A DNA stretch of 64,000 nt from Calamus simplicifolius (taxonomy: Eukaryota; Streptophyta; Magnoliopsida; Arecales; Arecaceae): positions 506,340 through 570,339 of the forward strand of contig UESW01004626.1 of assembly GCA_900491605.1 (NCBI GenBank), read 5' to 3'. Below, piece after piece: positions 11,573-22,520 of the stretch. The notes below the pieces were generated by a model, which saw only the letters and a program-made list of their open reading frames with translations, made no database searches and had not been told where the DNA came from. A program made the translations under genes and the position numbers. The number at the start of each line of letters is the position of its first letter. Within the stretch, counting starts at the first letter, position 1.

Positions 11573-11999
11573 ATCTCCCCCTTTTTGATGATGACAAAAC
11601 CCTTAAGCATGAAAGAAGCACATATAGGAAGTTTAATAAATAAATAGGAGTGTAATCAAAAAAAATTACTTTCTCCCCCTGTCAATCTGAATAAGTGAAC
11701 TCTTTTCTCCCCCTGAATATATGGAGTTATTATTTTACTCCATTCCTTAATGTATGCAATGTTCTTCTTCCCCTTTTTATCATTAATCAAAAAGAAGTTT
11801 GAAGAGTCTTGCAATAAATTTAAGCATAACATATCAAGGAGATGTCATTATCCATACATAATTAGAGCAGTCATTCAGATCATTACAAAATAGAGTTAAG
11901 ACAATATCACATGTCATGGTTGCAAGTCATAAAACATAGTCATAAACATGCATTACATAAACGATACCAAGTACTTTCACTATATAAGTCAAACATAAT
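11573..11999 (-). promoter_or_regulatory. Polypurine tract region of element B
   Basis: Immediately next to the 3' LTR the minus strand reads AAAAAGGGGGAGAT (11573-11587), the classic primer for second-strand synthesis. Three more tracts of the same type occur at 11669-11680, 11701-11713 and 11764-11778. Several copies of this tract near the 3' LTR are a known Sirevirus trait. No gene is seen in the rest of the stretch. Confidence 0.8.
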
Positions 12000-13268
12000 C
12001 ATTTGTCATCATCTGAAGAAGAAATATGCACTGAAGAAATATTTGGCTTGTTTGAAGATCCAGCTTGTCAGAGGAAGGCTATGTCGATGGCGTCCAAAGG
12101 TGCGGATAAGAATAAGAAGCATCAGGCGCAGAGGCGGTAGTAAGAGTGATATAAGTCTCCATGAGATGACTCAGCCTAGAGAGAGATGCGGTCCAATGGT
12201 GACAGCGTTTGTTGCATCTCGGGTCTGGGTCTCGTTGGATCTCATTTGGTATTCTACCCACTATGCCTTAGTTTCAAAATTCTTAAGCTTACATTTTAGG
12301 AAATTTATCTCTTTTAGGATCCGGTCCATGACAGATTCATTGTGATGAAAAACTCTTCCATTGAGAATGTTCACATCATGGACAAGTTGATTAAGAGTAA
12401 TTTTAAATTGAGATATGATCTCAAAAATTGAAGAAATATGTGGTACAAGAGTCTGATCATTGACAGAAGAAGCACTGTCTCCAGAGCTTCGACTAGAAGA
12501 GGCAAGGGTCAATTCACTGATAATATGGCGGATTTGATCATCACATAGACGTACGATAGGAAGAGGAGCAGGAGCAAGGTTGTCATTTCGATAAGAAGGT
12601 CCAGACGTATTCATATTGGGTGGATCCGATAGAAATGGATTTTGTTCAGTAGTCATAGCAGCAAGGTAAGGATTTGGTTGGTTGAAGTCAACACTGAAGA
12701 AGTTTTGAGGAGAACAAGCGGATTGAGTCACATTTGGCGGCGACATACTAGACTGACCAGTTCTTGATCTAACCTTTAACCAAATATCATCCCGTTTGAC
12801 AAAGTCCATACAGTGCAGTGAATGCACATTAAATATGTCAGAGTGACGTAATGCCACTGCAGTTTCTCCCTTAAGCTTAATATTGAAAAACTCAAATATG
12901 TAAGTGAGAAACATTTCGTAGGGCAATGCAGCCTTAGATCTAGACAGAGATTCTTTCATTACGGTCATAATTACCTGAGGTAGATCAACAGGGTCTTCTA
13001 TTAAGATGTCATATATTAGACATATGTCCCTATCATTTACAACATTAAACGAACCAGCTCATGGGGCAAGGATTATGGCGATGATACTGTGGAATAATCT
13101 ATTTTCTACAGATAACATGTTTGCATCTAGAGTTTCAATATTACTGGCTTCATTATCGTCAATATTAAGGATTAAACCTATTTTATATCCACGTTCACTA
13201 GGAAGGACTTCTAAGAAACCATTAGATGGAATATTTAGAGCACAACCTAACGTTTTGCAGTCTAGGTT
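12000..13268 (-). pseudogene. Sirevirus B extra ORF, C-terminal part
   Basis: This continues the frame that starts at 26348; element C separates the two. It opens with NLDCKTLG-like sequence at 13268, has a long open piece at 12261-12968 (LRHSDIFNVHSLHCMDFVKR, then Ser/Pro-rich sequence and a heptad stretch ending ILKEINFLKCKLKNFETK), then a stop at 12261. Homology to C continues to a TGA at 12000-12002 (C-terminus ISSVHISSSDDDK). It belongs to the same family as the extra ORFs of A and C. Function is unknown. A few in-frame stops and a frameshift near 12970-13050 make it non-functional. Confidence 0.75.
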
Positions 13269-15344
13269 TGTTGCCCAGATGTAGTAACCCAGGAGGAGGG
13301 TGAATTGGGTTATTTAAAAATAATTTAATAGCTATGCAGATATATGTGCTTTTAACCCTAATTTAATTTGCAGCGGTGAAGTGGGTGCACAGAATAATAA
13401 CAACAGAAAAGCAAACAACCACAAACACACAGAAGTTTATAGTGGTTCGGTGCCAAACTCAGCACCTACATCCACTCCCCAACACTTTTGGGAATTCCAC
13501 TAATCGTATCACAACGATTGCAACCTCTAGCCGAACCAAGCTAGCCCTCTTGTTTATACGGCACAAGGCAGCCAAAAACCCCTAGCCAAACCTAGGCTAG
13601 TCCTCTTGTTTCACGGCACAAGGAAGTCAAAAGCCCCTAGCCAAACCTAGGCTAGTCCTCTTGTTTAAATGGCATAAGGAAGCCAACAATAAACCAGAGT
13701 TCACTAACCCTTTTACAAGATAATCAGAGTATGTAAAGGAGAAGCTTCTACAAAGAGCAGATATTGAAAATACTTTACAACTTTTGAAGCAATAAACTCA
13801 GCAATAAATAAACTAGGTTGAAGCAGTTGAAGTCTTGAATGCTTGAAAAGCTTCAGTGATTCGACGACCTTTCAGAGCAAGGAATGAACTTGAATGCCCA
13901 GCAACCACTCAACAAATATGCAATGAAGGCTCTTTTCTTGGATTTTTCTCTCTTTATAATTTCTTTTTCAAAAAATCATCTAGGTGTGCTTCTAATCCCA
14001 GCTATTTATAACCATCTAACAAGAAGATATCCGTTAGATACATAAGAAATAAATGGAAATAATAACGGGAAGAAAATATAACCGTTAAATATGTTTCCCT
14101 TAAGCATTGAATGCAGATCTCCATTTGAGGAAGGATGAGCACTGTAAAAATTCAAAAATCAAAAGTTAGATATAGCTTGAAATAGCAATAGAGAAAGAGA
14201 GTAAGAAGAAAGAGCTCTCATAAAAGCTCAGGCGGCGGTTGACTGAAAAATAAATCCAAGTAGTTGAGCAAATGAATGCCATCGTCCAAGAGTTAAGCAA
14301 GGGACCTCAGCTAGCTAATCAGTTAGCTAACCAGAGAGACCAAAAACAAATAAGACGTCCATAGGTATCTCTTCAGTCAGCTAGAAGGTTGTTAGTTAGC
14401 TCTCCAGCTAACTCACAACAAAAAGCAACGGCCAGCAGGGTAAAAAGCTGAATACTTAGTTAACTAGGCAGCTAACTAAGCAACGGTCAGTTAGCTCTTT
14501 AGTTAACTATCAGGAAAAAAGCAACGGCAGAGGAAAAGTTTCATGCATCCATAGTTAGCTCTCCAACTAACTAAATTTGAATCCCTCTCGGCTGCAGAAG
14601 AAAAGTAAAATAGTTAGTTAGCTGAATAGTTAACTGAAGAATGGCCAGTTAGCTCACGAGCTAACTAGAAGCAAAAGCAACAGGTTGTCCGGCCAGCTTA
14701 GTTAGCTCACCAGCTAACTGAGCAAAAATTAGTTAGCTGAGCAGTTAACTAAAAGAACGTCAGCTAGCTAGAAGGAGTTGCAGTTAGCTAACAAGACATC
14801 CAGCCAGCTAGCTAAAATTGGAGGGTGTTCGGCCAAAGCACTGTGACGAGCGAATTAGTTAGCTGAAGGAATTCCAGCTAGCTCACTAGGTAACTAAAAG
14901 AAAAGGACGTTCGCCAGGCACCTGAGACAAGTTTCTTAGTTAGCTAAAAGAGCTCCAGCTAGCTAACAAACTAACTCACCAGCTAGCTAAAAAAGGAGGA
15001 CGTTCGGCCAACTTACTGAGACGAGCATTTTAGTTAGCTGAAGAAACTGCAGCTAGCTAACAAGCTAGCTAAATAGCTAGCTAAAATGCAAGATCGTTCG
15101 CCCAATCACTGTGAAAGTTTCCCAGCTAGCTGAAAGTCGTGCCAGTTAGCTAAATGAATAACAAGCTAGCTAACCAGTTAACTCCCAGGCTAATAATCAT
15201 ATTCAAAGCAAATTAAATGAAGTACTTTCTTACAAGTCAATTTTGCATGAAGATACTTACTTGCAAGGTGACCGAACTTCCCTGTATCAATCTTAGAATT
15301 GCTTAATTTGTTTTGTAATCATCAAAATCAATCTGGGGTCAACA
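13269..15344 (-). mobile_element. 3' LTR of Sirevirus C
   Basis: The 2076-bp LTR runs from TGTTGCCC to GGGTCAACA. The TATA box is at 14002-14010 (minus). It has the same plan as LTR B, with a hairpin at 13449-13466, a ~63-bp repeat at about 13527-13690 and a palindrome array in U3. It is very close to the other LTR of C at 24165. Confidence 0.93.
14308..15180 (-). repeat. Palindrome array in U3 of LTR C (3')
   Basis: GTTAGCT/AGCTAAC/AGCTAGCT words are arranged as in LTR B. Relative to the 5' copy there are small gains and losses of motif units: one stretch near 15055 has about 24 bp more, and one near 14880 is shorter. Confidence 0.88.
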
Positions 15345-15764
15345 ATCTCCCCTTTTTGATGATGACAAAACCTTTAAGCATATAAAGAGAAAGTGTATAT
15401 ATGAAAGTTTAATAAGTAAACAGGAGTAATCAGAAAACATTAATTTCTCCCCTGTCAAAATAAATAAGTGAAATCTTTTTCTTTTCTCCCCCTGAATATA
15501 TGGAGTTACTATTTTACTCCATTTCTTAATGTATGCAAGCAACATTCTTCTCCCCCTTTTTGTCATTAATCAAAAAGAAGTTTGAAGAGTCTTGCAATAA
15601 CTTTAAGCATAATAGATCAAGAAGATGTTAACATTCATTACATAATTAAAACAGTCATGCAGATCAGTACAAGACAATAGATATTACATGTCACTGTTTC
15701 AAGTCATAGAGCATAAACATGAACAAGCATAACAAATTTGTTCAAATACTACAAAGCATATAAG
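15345..15764 (-). promoter_or_regulatory. Polypurine tract region of element C
   Basis: The tract next to the LTR is at 15345-15357 (minus AAAAAGGGGAGAT). Further tracts are at 15444-15452, 15480-15492 and 15546-15561, matching the four-tract layout of B. No gene is seen in the rest. Confidence 0.78.
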
Positions 15765-16452
15765 TTAAGTACAATCATTTATCTCATCAGATGAAGAAAT
15801 ATGCACTGAAGAAATATTTGGCTTGCTTGAAGATTCAGGCTTGACGAAGGAAGGCCGTGATGGTGCAGTGAAAAGGTGCGGATGAGAGAAAACAACATCA
15901 GGCGTAGAGGCGGCAGAACGAGTGATGAGAGTCTCCATGAGTTGACTCAGCCAAGAGAGGGTTGCAGTCCAATGATCAATAGTGTGCTGCATCCCGGGTC
16001 TGGGTCTGGCTCGATCTCATTTAATATTCTACCCATTCTACCTTAGTCTCAAAGTTTTCAAGCTTATTTTTAAGTAAATTTATCTCCTTCAGGATCCATT
16101 CCATGACAGATTCATTGTGGTGAAAAACTCTCCCATTAAGAATGTTCACATCATGAATAAGCCTTTCAAGAATGAGTTTAAAATCAGACGTGTTTTCAAA
16201 AATAGAAGAAATATGTGGTACAAGAGTCTGATCATTGATGGAAGAAGCACTGTCACCAAAGCTTCGACTAGAAGTGGCAAGGGTCAATTCATTGATAATA
16301 TGACGGAGTTGATCATCACATAATCTAACAGTTGGAAAAGGAGCAGCAGGGTTGTCATTGCGAAAAGATGATCCAAAAACATTGATTTCAGGTGGATCAG
16401 GAAGAAAAGGGTTTTGGTCAGCTGTCATAGCAGCAAGATACAGATTAGGTTG
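15765..16452 (-). pseudogene. Sirevirus C extra ORF, 3' part
   Basis: This is the downstream part of the frame cut by solo LTR D. Open pieces are 16021-16470, whose first codons lie in D, and 15765-15992. They contain VRLCDDQLRHIINELTLA, a heptad-rich stretch with GRVFHHNESVMEWILKEI, and the C-terminus ISSVHISSSDEINDCT at 15765. The sequence is closely similar to B at 12000-12660. A stop near 16020 separates the two pieces. The GGTTG at 16448-16452 is one copy of the target duplication of D. Confidence 0.78.
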
Positions 16453-18123
16453 TGTTGGCCCAGATGACAACCCAAGAGGGGGGGGGGGGTGAATTGGGTT
16501 CTTTAAAAATTAGCCTTTTAAAATAGTTTGCTTGAGATGAATGAAGGCAAATGCAAAGTAAATACAAATTGCAGTGAATAAAAAGAGATAGAGATAGAGT
16601 CAATAGAACACGGCAAACACAAAAGATTTTATAGTGGTTCGGTGTATCCAACACCTACGTCCACTCCCAAGATTCACTTGGGTCCACACTATAATCTTCC
16701 TTGATTACAGCCGAGTTGTTTTACAAGCTCACAACTCAAACTTGTTGTTTTCCGGGATCACAATGAACCCAGCTGGTTTTCAAGGGCTCACCAGCACAAA
16801 AACCCCTAACACAAGCTTAACCAAGCTTGAACCGAGGTAAGACTACCTCCTCTAGTTCAATCCCCCAGATTGAACTAGGCACAAAGAATAGAGAAATTGT
16901 TTTTCAGTTACAAAGCTCCTTAATGAGCAGATAAACAAATATAAGAATAAAGTTTAGAAAAGCCTGATTTGCAGTTGGTTGGCTTTGAGCTTTTCTTCTT
17001 TTCCTCAACTCCTTTGAAGTGTAGAATCGTGCCTCAGCTCGGATTCTTCACGGAATGTAAGTTGGATTTGATTTGGGCTTTTCATCTTTTCTTTGAGTAT
17101 TGAAAATCACTTGAGATGCTCTTGAATAGCTCTTGGATTTTCTTCTGAAGCTTCCTTGGATTGTTGAGCTTGAACATAGAAGGAGCTTCCTTTGATTTCA
17201 CTCTTTCTTTCACTCTATTTTGAATCATGGATTTTTTCAAATGAAGCTCTGTTTTTCCAATTTTTCTCTTCTTTTTCTTTGAAATGAATATCTCTCTATT
17301 TTTCTCACTTTGATTTGAAAACGGCTTCTCTATTTATAGATTCTGCAAAAATATAGCCGTTAGAAACAAAGAAAAATAGCCGTTAATCAAAAATCTTACC
17401 GTGACGCTGAGTTGGCATTCGGAAAAATTTCGCCCAGATTTGCTGGAGTCGACTCATGCTTTCCCCGAGTCGGCTCGAGGTCGTGATACCAAAAATAGAA
17501 ATATTCAAAAAGTCAAAGGGTCGACTCATCAAAAGTAAAGTGTCGACTCCTGACAGTCGGGGGTCGACTCATGAAAAGTTGGGGGTCGACTCACGAAGTG
17601 CTCAGAAAAACATACTTCTGGTGTCTGAGCGGAGTCGACTCGCACAGTCATGGAGTCGGCTCGATAGAATTGGGGGTCAACTCGAGAAATTACGTGGGTC
17701 GACTCGAGACAGATAGACATTTCTGTACTCTGAGTGGAGTCGACTCTGAAACTCAGAGTCGGCTCCGGAACGTATCAAAAATCAGAAAGTTTTCTGATTG
17801 ACTTAAATTCGTTCCAGATTCATTTTAAATCATTGAATTGACTTGAATACAATAAAATTGACATTAAGAATCAATTCAAGAAGTGTTCCAAAACTCATTG
17901 ATTACATATGAAGTATTAAATTTCTTTTTGAAAGTTTGAACATTGAGCTTGAAGTTACCTTCAAATTGATTAAAGTCATACTTTAACATTCTCATTGATT
18001 GTTCTAAATAAATTCATTGCTCATGTAAATAAACTCATTACATCTTTTAATGTACTCATGGCTTTGGTAATCATCAAAATCAAAAGGATTGGAGCATATA
18101 ATTTTTCAACAAACTCCCCAACA
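16453..18123 (-). mobile_element. Solo LTR D (family of element A)
   Basis: TGTTGGCC at 16453 and CCCCAACA at 18123 are perfect short inverted ends, flanked by GGTTG at 16448-16452 and 18124-18128. The sequence aligns with LTR A throughout: TATA box at 17330-17338, 12-copy GTCGACTC array at 17445-17770, hairpin at 16641-16655. No internal domain is present, so it is the product of recombination between two LTRs. Joining the flanks restores the extra ORF of C. Confidence 0.95.
17445..17770 (-). repeat. GTCGACTC/GTCGGCTC array in solo LTR D
   Basis: Twelve copies of the 8-bp core, including one GTCAACTC variant, occur in the same order and roughly the same spacing as in LTR A at 8011-8335. Confidence 0.9.
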
Positions 18124-19012
18124 GGTTGGCTGAAGTCATAAGTGAAAAAGTTTTGAGAGGAACAGGCAGGTTGACAGTAGGCGGTGGCATACTAGATTGT
18201 CCTGTTCTAGATCTAACTTTTAACCAAATACCATCCCTTTTAGCAAAATCCATATGGTGCAGTGAATGAGCATTAAAACGTCAGAGTGACGTAATGCCAC
18301 TGCAGTTTCTCTTTTAAGTTTAATATTGAAAAATTCAAATACATAAGTGAGAAACATTCGTAGGGCAAAGCAGCCTTAGCTCGGGACAAAGATTCTCTCA
18401 TAACTGTCATCATTAATTCAGGTAAATCAACAGGGTCTTCCATTAAGATATCATACATTAAGCAAATGTCCCTATCATTTACCACATTAAATGATCCAGC
18501 ACGAGGGGCGAGAATGTTAGCAATGATACTATGGAAAAGCCAATTTTCAACAGATAACATATTTGCATCTAACATTTCAATCTTACTAGCTTCAGTATCA
18601 TCTATATTAAGGATTAGGCCAATCTTATATCTACGTTCACTAGGGAGAATTTCTAAGAAACCTTCAGATGGAATTTTCAAGGCAGATCCTAAAGTTTTAC
18701 CGTCTAGGTTTATTTTAGTCATTTTCACAATGGAAGAGATAGTTCCATTACCAAAATAAATTTTCATAGAATTCCCTAATAAGTTCAGGATAAATAGGTC
18801 TCTTGGTAGAAAGAAGCTTATCCCAACCTTGTTTAACTAACAGATTACCGATTTTAAACCTTCTTGTTCTAAAAATTGAAAGTCTACTAACCTCCCATGA
18901 ACAAAGGATTTGAAGCAAATAGGGAGTTGATTTGAGTAGAAGATGTGGAAGACTTCCAGCGAAGATCGGCACAATCGTCATCTCTAGCGACTGCCTTCTT
19001 CTTGGGAGCCAT
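18124..19012 (-). pseudogene. Sirevirus C extra ORF, 5' part
   Basis: The start is at 19012 (MAPKKKAVARDDD, basic N-terminus). Pieces at 18748-18981 and 18273-18767 cover the conserved domain: LGSALKIPSEGFLEILPSE, then IEMLDANMLSVENWLFHSI, then DRDICLMYDIL, then a SRAKAALPY block. These fit the 'putative plant transposon protein' family better than any viral envelope; no signal peptide or transmembrane helix is seen. A one-base frameshift near 18745 and others near 18280-18360 break the frame. Solo LTR D interrupts it at 18123. Confidence 0.8.
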
Positions 19013-19432
19013 CAACTTCTTCTAGATAGATTAATAGGTTGAATGGAAGGAAGGATTAATGGAAGGAATGAAAGAAAGGATTAAAGAGGAAGAGAGGATG
19101 CTCGGTGAAGACGCACGGTTGAGGGAGACGATCGTGGAATGAAGGATTTGATTTGGTAAAAAGTATATATAGGGAGATAGCTTGATGGTTAGCTGGCCAG
19201 GTGATTGTTTGGTTGCCTGGTCAGGTAACTACCATGAATAAAATCAAAAAGGCTTTAAACGTCCGGTTGGTGGATGGATTAAAGAAAGTATAGCAGTTGG
19301 CATTCATAAAGATGAAAAGACTTAAAGCATACAGCATACTTAAGCAATTAATTTGAAAGGAAGTTCCCTTTAATTGATTTGATTTAAAAGATGTCACATC
19401 AATTTGATATCATATCAATTCATTAATTTTCA
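19013..19432 (-). promoter_or_regulatory. Putative internal promoter upstream of the extra ORF of C
   Basis: This 420-bp spacer lies between the end of pol and the extra ORF. A TATA-like box (CTATATATAC, minus) lies near 19165-19175, about 150 bp before the ATG, followed by a pyrimidine-rich leader. Just upstream, near 19185-19235, are GGTTAGCTGGCCAG and a CAGGTAACTACC stretch, echoing the GTTAGCT words of the LTR array. B has the same arrangement at 26349-26743. Confidence 0.55.
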
Positions 19433-20940
19433 TTAAATGGTTGGATCAAACATTCCTAATTCTCTTCTGATTTCATAAAATTTGGTTTCATCAAGTGGCT
19501 TAGTGAAAATATCAGCAATTTTTTTCAGTATTTAAAAATTCAATCACAATATTTCCATTGTTAACATGATCTCTAATGAAATGATGTCTAATTTCAATAT
19601 GTTTAGTTCTGAATGTTGAATAGGATTTTTAGTTAAACTAATTGCACTTGTATTATCACATTTTATAGGAATGCTTTTTGTTTAATACCATAATCTTCTA
19701 GTTGTTGCTTAATCCATAAGATTTGAGCACAGCAACTCCAGCTGCAACATATTCGGCCTCGGCCGTAGATAGTGCTACTGAAGTTTGCTTTTTGCTAAAC
19801 CATGAAATTAAGTTAACACCTAGAAACTGGCAAGTTCCAGTGGTTGATTTCCTATCTAATTTACATCCAGCAAAGTCTGAATCAGTGTATCCTATTAAGT
19901 CAATGCTAGATTGTTTATCATACCAAATACCTAAATTTATTGTTCCATTTAAATATTTAAATATTCTTTTAACAGCAAGCAAGTGTGATTCTTTAGGATT
20001 GGCTTGATATCTTGCACACATGCAAACACTAAATAAAATATCTGGCCTACTAGCAGTTAAATATAACAAAGATCCAATCATCCTCTATATAATTTTAAAT
20101 CAACAGATTTTTCAGAATTATAAGATTCAAGTCTACATGATGAGCTCATAGGGGTACCGATACTCTTGGATGTCTCCATGCCAAACTTCTTGATCATTTC
20201 TTTGTATATTTGGATTGGCTTATGAAGATCCCATCTTTGCTTTGTTTAATTTGAAGTCCGAGGAAGTAGGTCAGCTCACCCATCATACTCATCTCGAACT
20301 CTCCCTGCATAAGCTTAGCAAAGTCTTTGCACAAAGATTCATTAGTGGCACCAAATATGATATCATCAACATAGATTTGAATAATTAATATATCTTTATT
20401 TTGTCTTTTAATAAATAAAGTTGTATCCACAGTTCCTCGAATAAAATCATTACTAATCAAGAATTTGCTTAATCTTTCATACCATGCCCGGGGCGCTTGT
20501 TTCAAACCATACAAAGCTTTGTTTAATTTGAAAACGTGGTTTGGAAACAGTGATTTTCAAACCGGGTGGTTGTTCCACAAAAACTTGTTCAGCAATATAT
20601 CCATTCAAGAAAGCGCTTTTAACATCCATTTGATATAATTTAAAATTCATAAACAAGCATAAGCAAGAAGTAATCTAATAGCTTCTAATCTAGCAACAGG
20701 GGCATAAGTTTCATCAAAATCAATTCCCTCTTCTTGATTATAACCCTTAGCTACTAATCTTGCCTTATTTCTAATTATATTACCATGTTCATCTAATTTG
20801 TTTCTATAAACCCATTTAGTTCCAATAATTTGATGATCATGAGGTCTTTCAATAAGAGTCCAAACATTATTTCTTTCAAATTGGTTAAGTTCCTCATGCA
20901 TGGCATTAATCCAATCAACATCATTTTAGCATCATCATAA
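19433..20940 (-). pseudogene. Sirevirus C reverse transcriptase and RNase H
   Basis: RT is spread over pieces at 20647-20901 (WTLIERPHDHQIIGTKWVYR, KARLVAKGYNQEEGIDF) and 20194-20514 (YGLKQAPRAWYERL, then catalytic IYVDDIIFGATN). RNase H is at 19698-20081 (DFAGCKLDRKSTTG, LSTAEAEYVAAG). The frame ends at a TAA at 19433-19435 after the conserved MFDPTI C-terminus. Small deletions near 20085, 20200, 20550 and 19730 break the frame. It is close to B in sequence. Confidence 0.88.
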
Positions 20941-22520
20941 CATTTAGGTTCAATTTTAGATACAAATGCTAAGTTATTACAAGCATCTCTAAATGATGAT
21001 CTAGTTCTAACTCCTTGAGAAGGATCACCAATAATTTGATCTTTAGGGTGACTAAGAACATACCTCCATCCTCTTTCTAATTCATCATTACCTTGTGAGG
21101 CTTCAGGTAGGTCAGCGTTCTCTTCTTCATTTACCTCTTGGTGTGTCGTTCTTATCCTTCAATGTGATGTCCTTGAATTGATCTTCAATGTCATCTGCAT
21201 CATTTATACCTTTTCCCTTCCTTGATGGAAGATCATTAGATTCATCAAAGATAACATGAATTGATTCTTCAACTACTAAAGTCTTTTTGTTGAATATTCT
21301 AAAAGCTCTACTATGTAAAGAATATCCAAGAAAAATTCCTTCATCAGACTTAGCATCAAATTTATCAAGGTTTGATTTTCCATTATTTAATACAAAACAT
21401 CGACATCCAAAAACATGAAAGTAACTTATATTAGGTTTTCTTCCTTTCCAAAGTTCATATGGAGTCTTTTTCAAAACAGGTCTGATTAATGCACGATTTA
21501 AAACATAACATGCAGTGTTAATAGCTTCTGCCCAAAAATATTTTGGAAGATTGCTTTCACACAACATGGTACGTGCCATTTCCTCTAATGTTCTATTCTT
21601 TCTTTCAACTACTCATTTTGTTGTGGTGTTCTTGGTGCAGAAAAATTATGTTCAATTCCATTTTCATTACAAAATTCTTCAAAAGATTTATTTTCAAATT
21701 CTTTTCCATGATCACTTCGTATTGATAAAACAGAAGAATTCTTTTCATTTGTAATTCTTTTAAATAATTTTTGAAATGATGGAAATGCTTCATCTTTACT
21801 AGCTAGAATAAAACCCATGTAAAGCGAGAGAAATCATCAATAATAAAAACCATATCTTTTCCTCCTAGACTAGTGTTCTTGTAGGACCGAATAAATCCAT
21901 ATGCAAGAGCTCCAAGGTCTAGTGGTTGAAACAAAATTCTTTGATTTAAAAGAAACTCGGGTTTGTTTTCCAAATTGACAAGCCTTGCAAATCTTATCTT
22001 TTTCAAAAACAAGTTTTGGCAAACCATGTACTAAATCCTTTTTAATTAATTTAGATAGTAAATCCATGCTTGCATGAGCTAGCCTACGATGCCATAACCA
22101 ACTATTATCAGTTTTATTATTTGTAGCAACTAGGCAATCAACATTTTGATCATCAAATCATTTAAAAACAATGTATACATTACCATGCCTATGACCAACA
22201 AATTTCATGTTTTCATTAGCAGGATTTTTAACAATGCATAAGGATGATTCAAATGTAACATTAAATCCTTTGTCACATAATTGACTAATGCTAAGTAAAT
22301 TATGTTTCAGTCCTTTCACAAGCAAACATTATCAATATAAGCATGAGGTGTGATACCTATTTTTCCAATGCCAATTATTTTTCCTTGGCCATTATCACCG
22401 AAAGTAACAACACCTCCATCTTTTGCTTCCAAAGTGATGAATTGTGATTCATCACCGGTCATGTGTCTTGAGCACCCGCTATCCAAGTACCATTGTCTTT
22501 TAATTGCTCGGGTTGCAAGA
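20941..22520 (-). pseudogene. Sirevirus C protease and integrase
   Basis: The protease piece 22316-22543 has an intact active-site block YLDSGCSRHMTGDES. The pre-integrase zinc region is at about 21870-22110 (CKACQFGKQ). Integrase core fragments are at 21605-22027: the first Asp region near 21890 is frameshifted, with RSDHGKEFENKSF and SAPRTPQQN following. The core continues into 21127-21579 (ARTMLCESNLPKYFWAEA and GIFLGYS). Single-base losses every few hundred bases destroy the frame. Confidence 0.85.
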
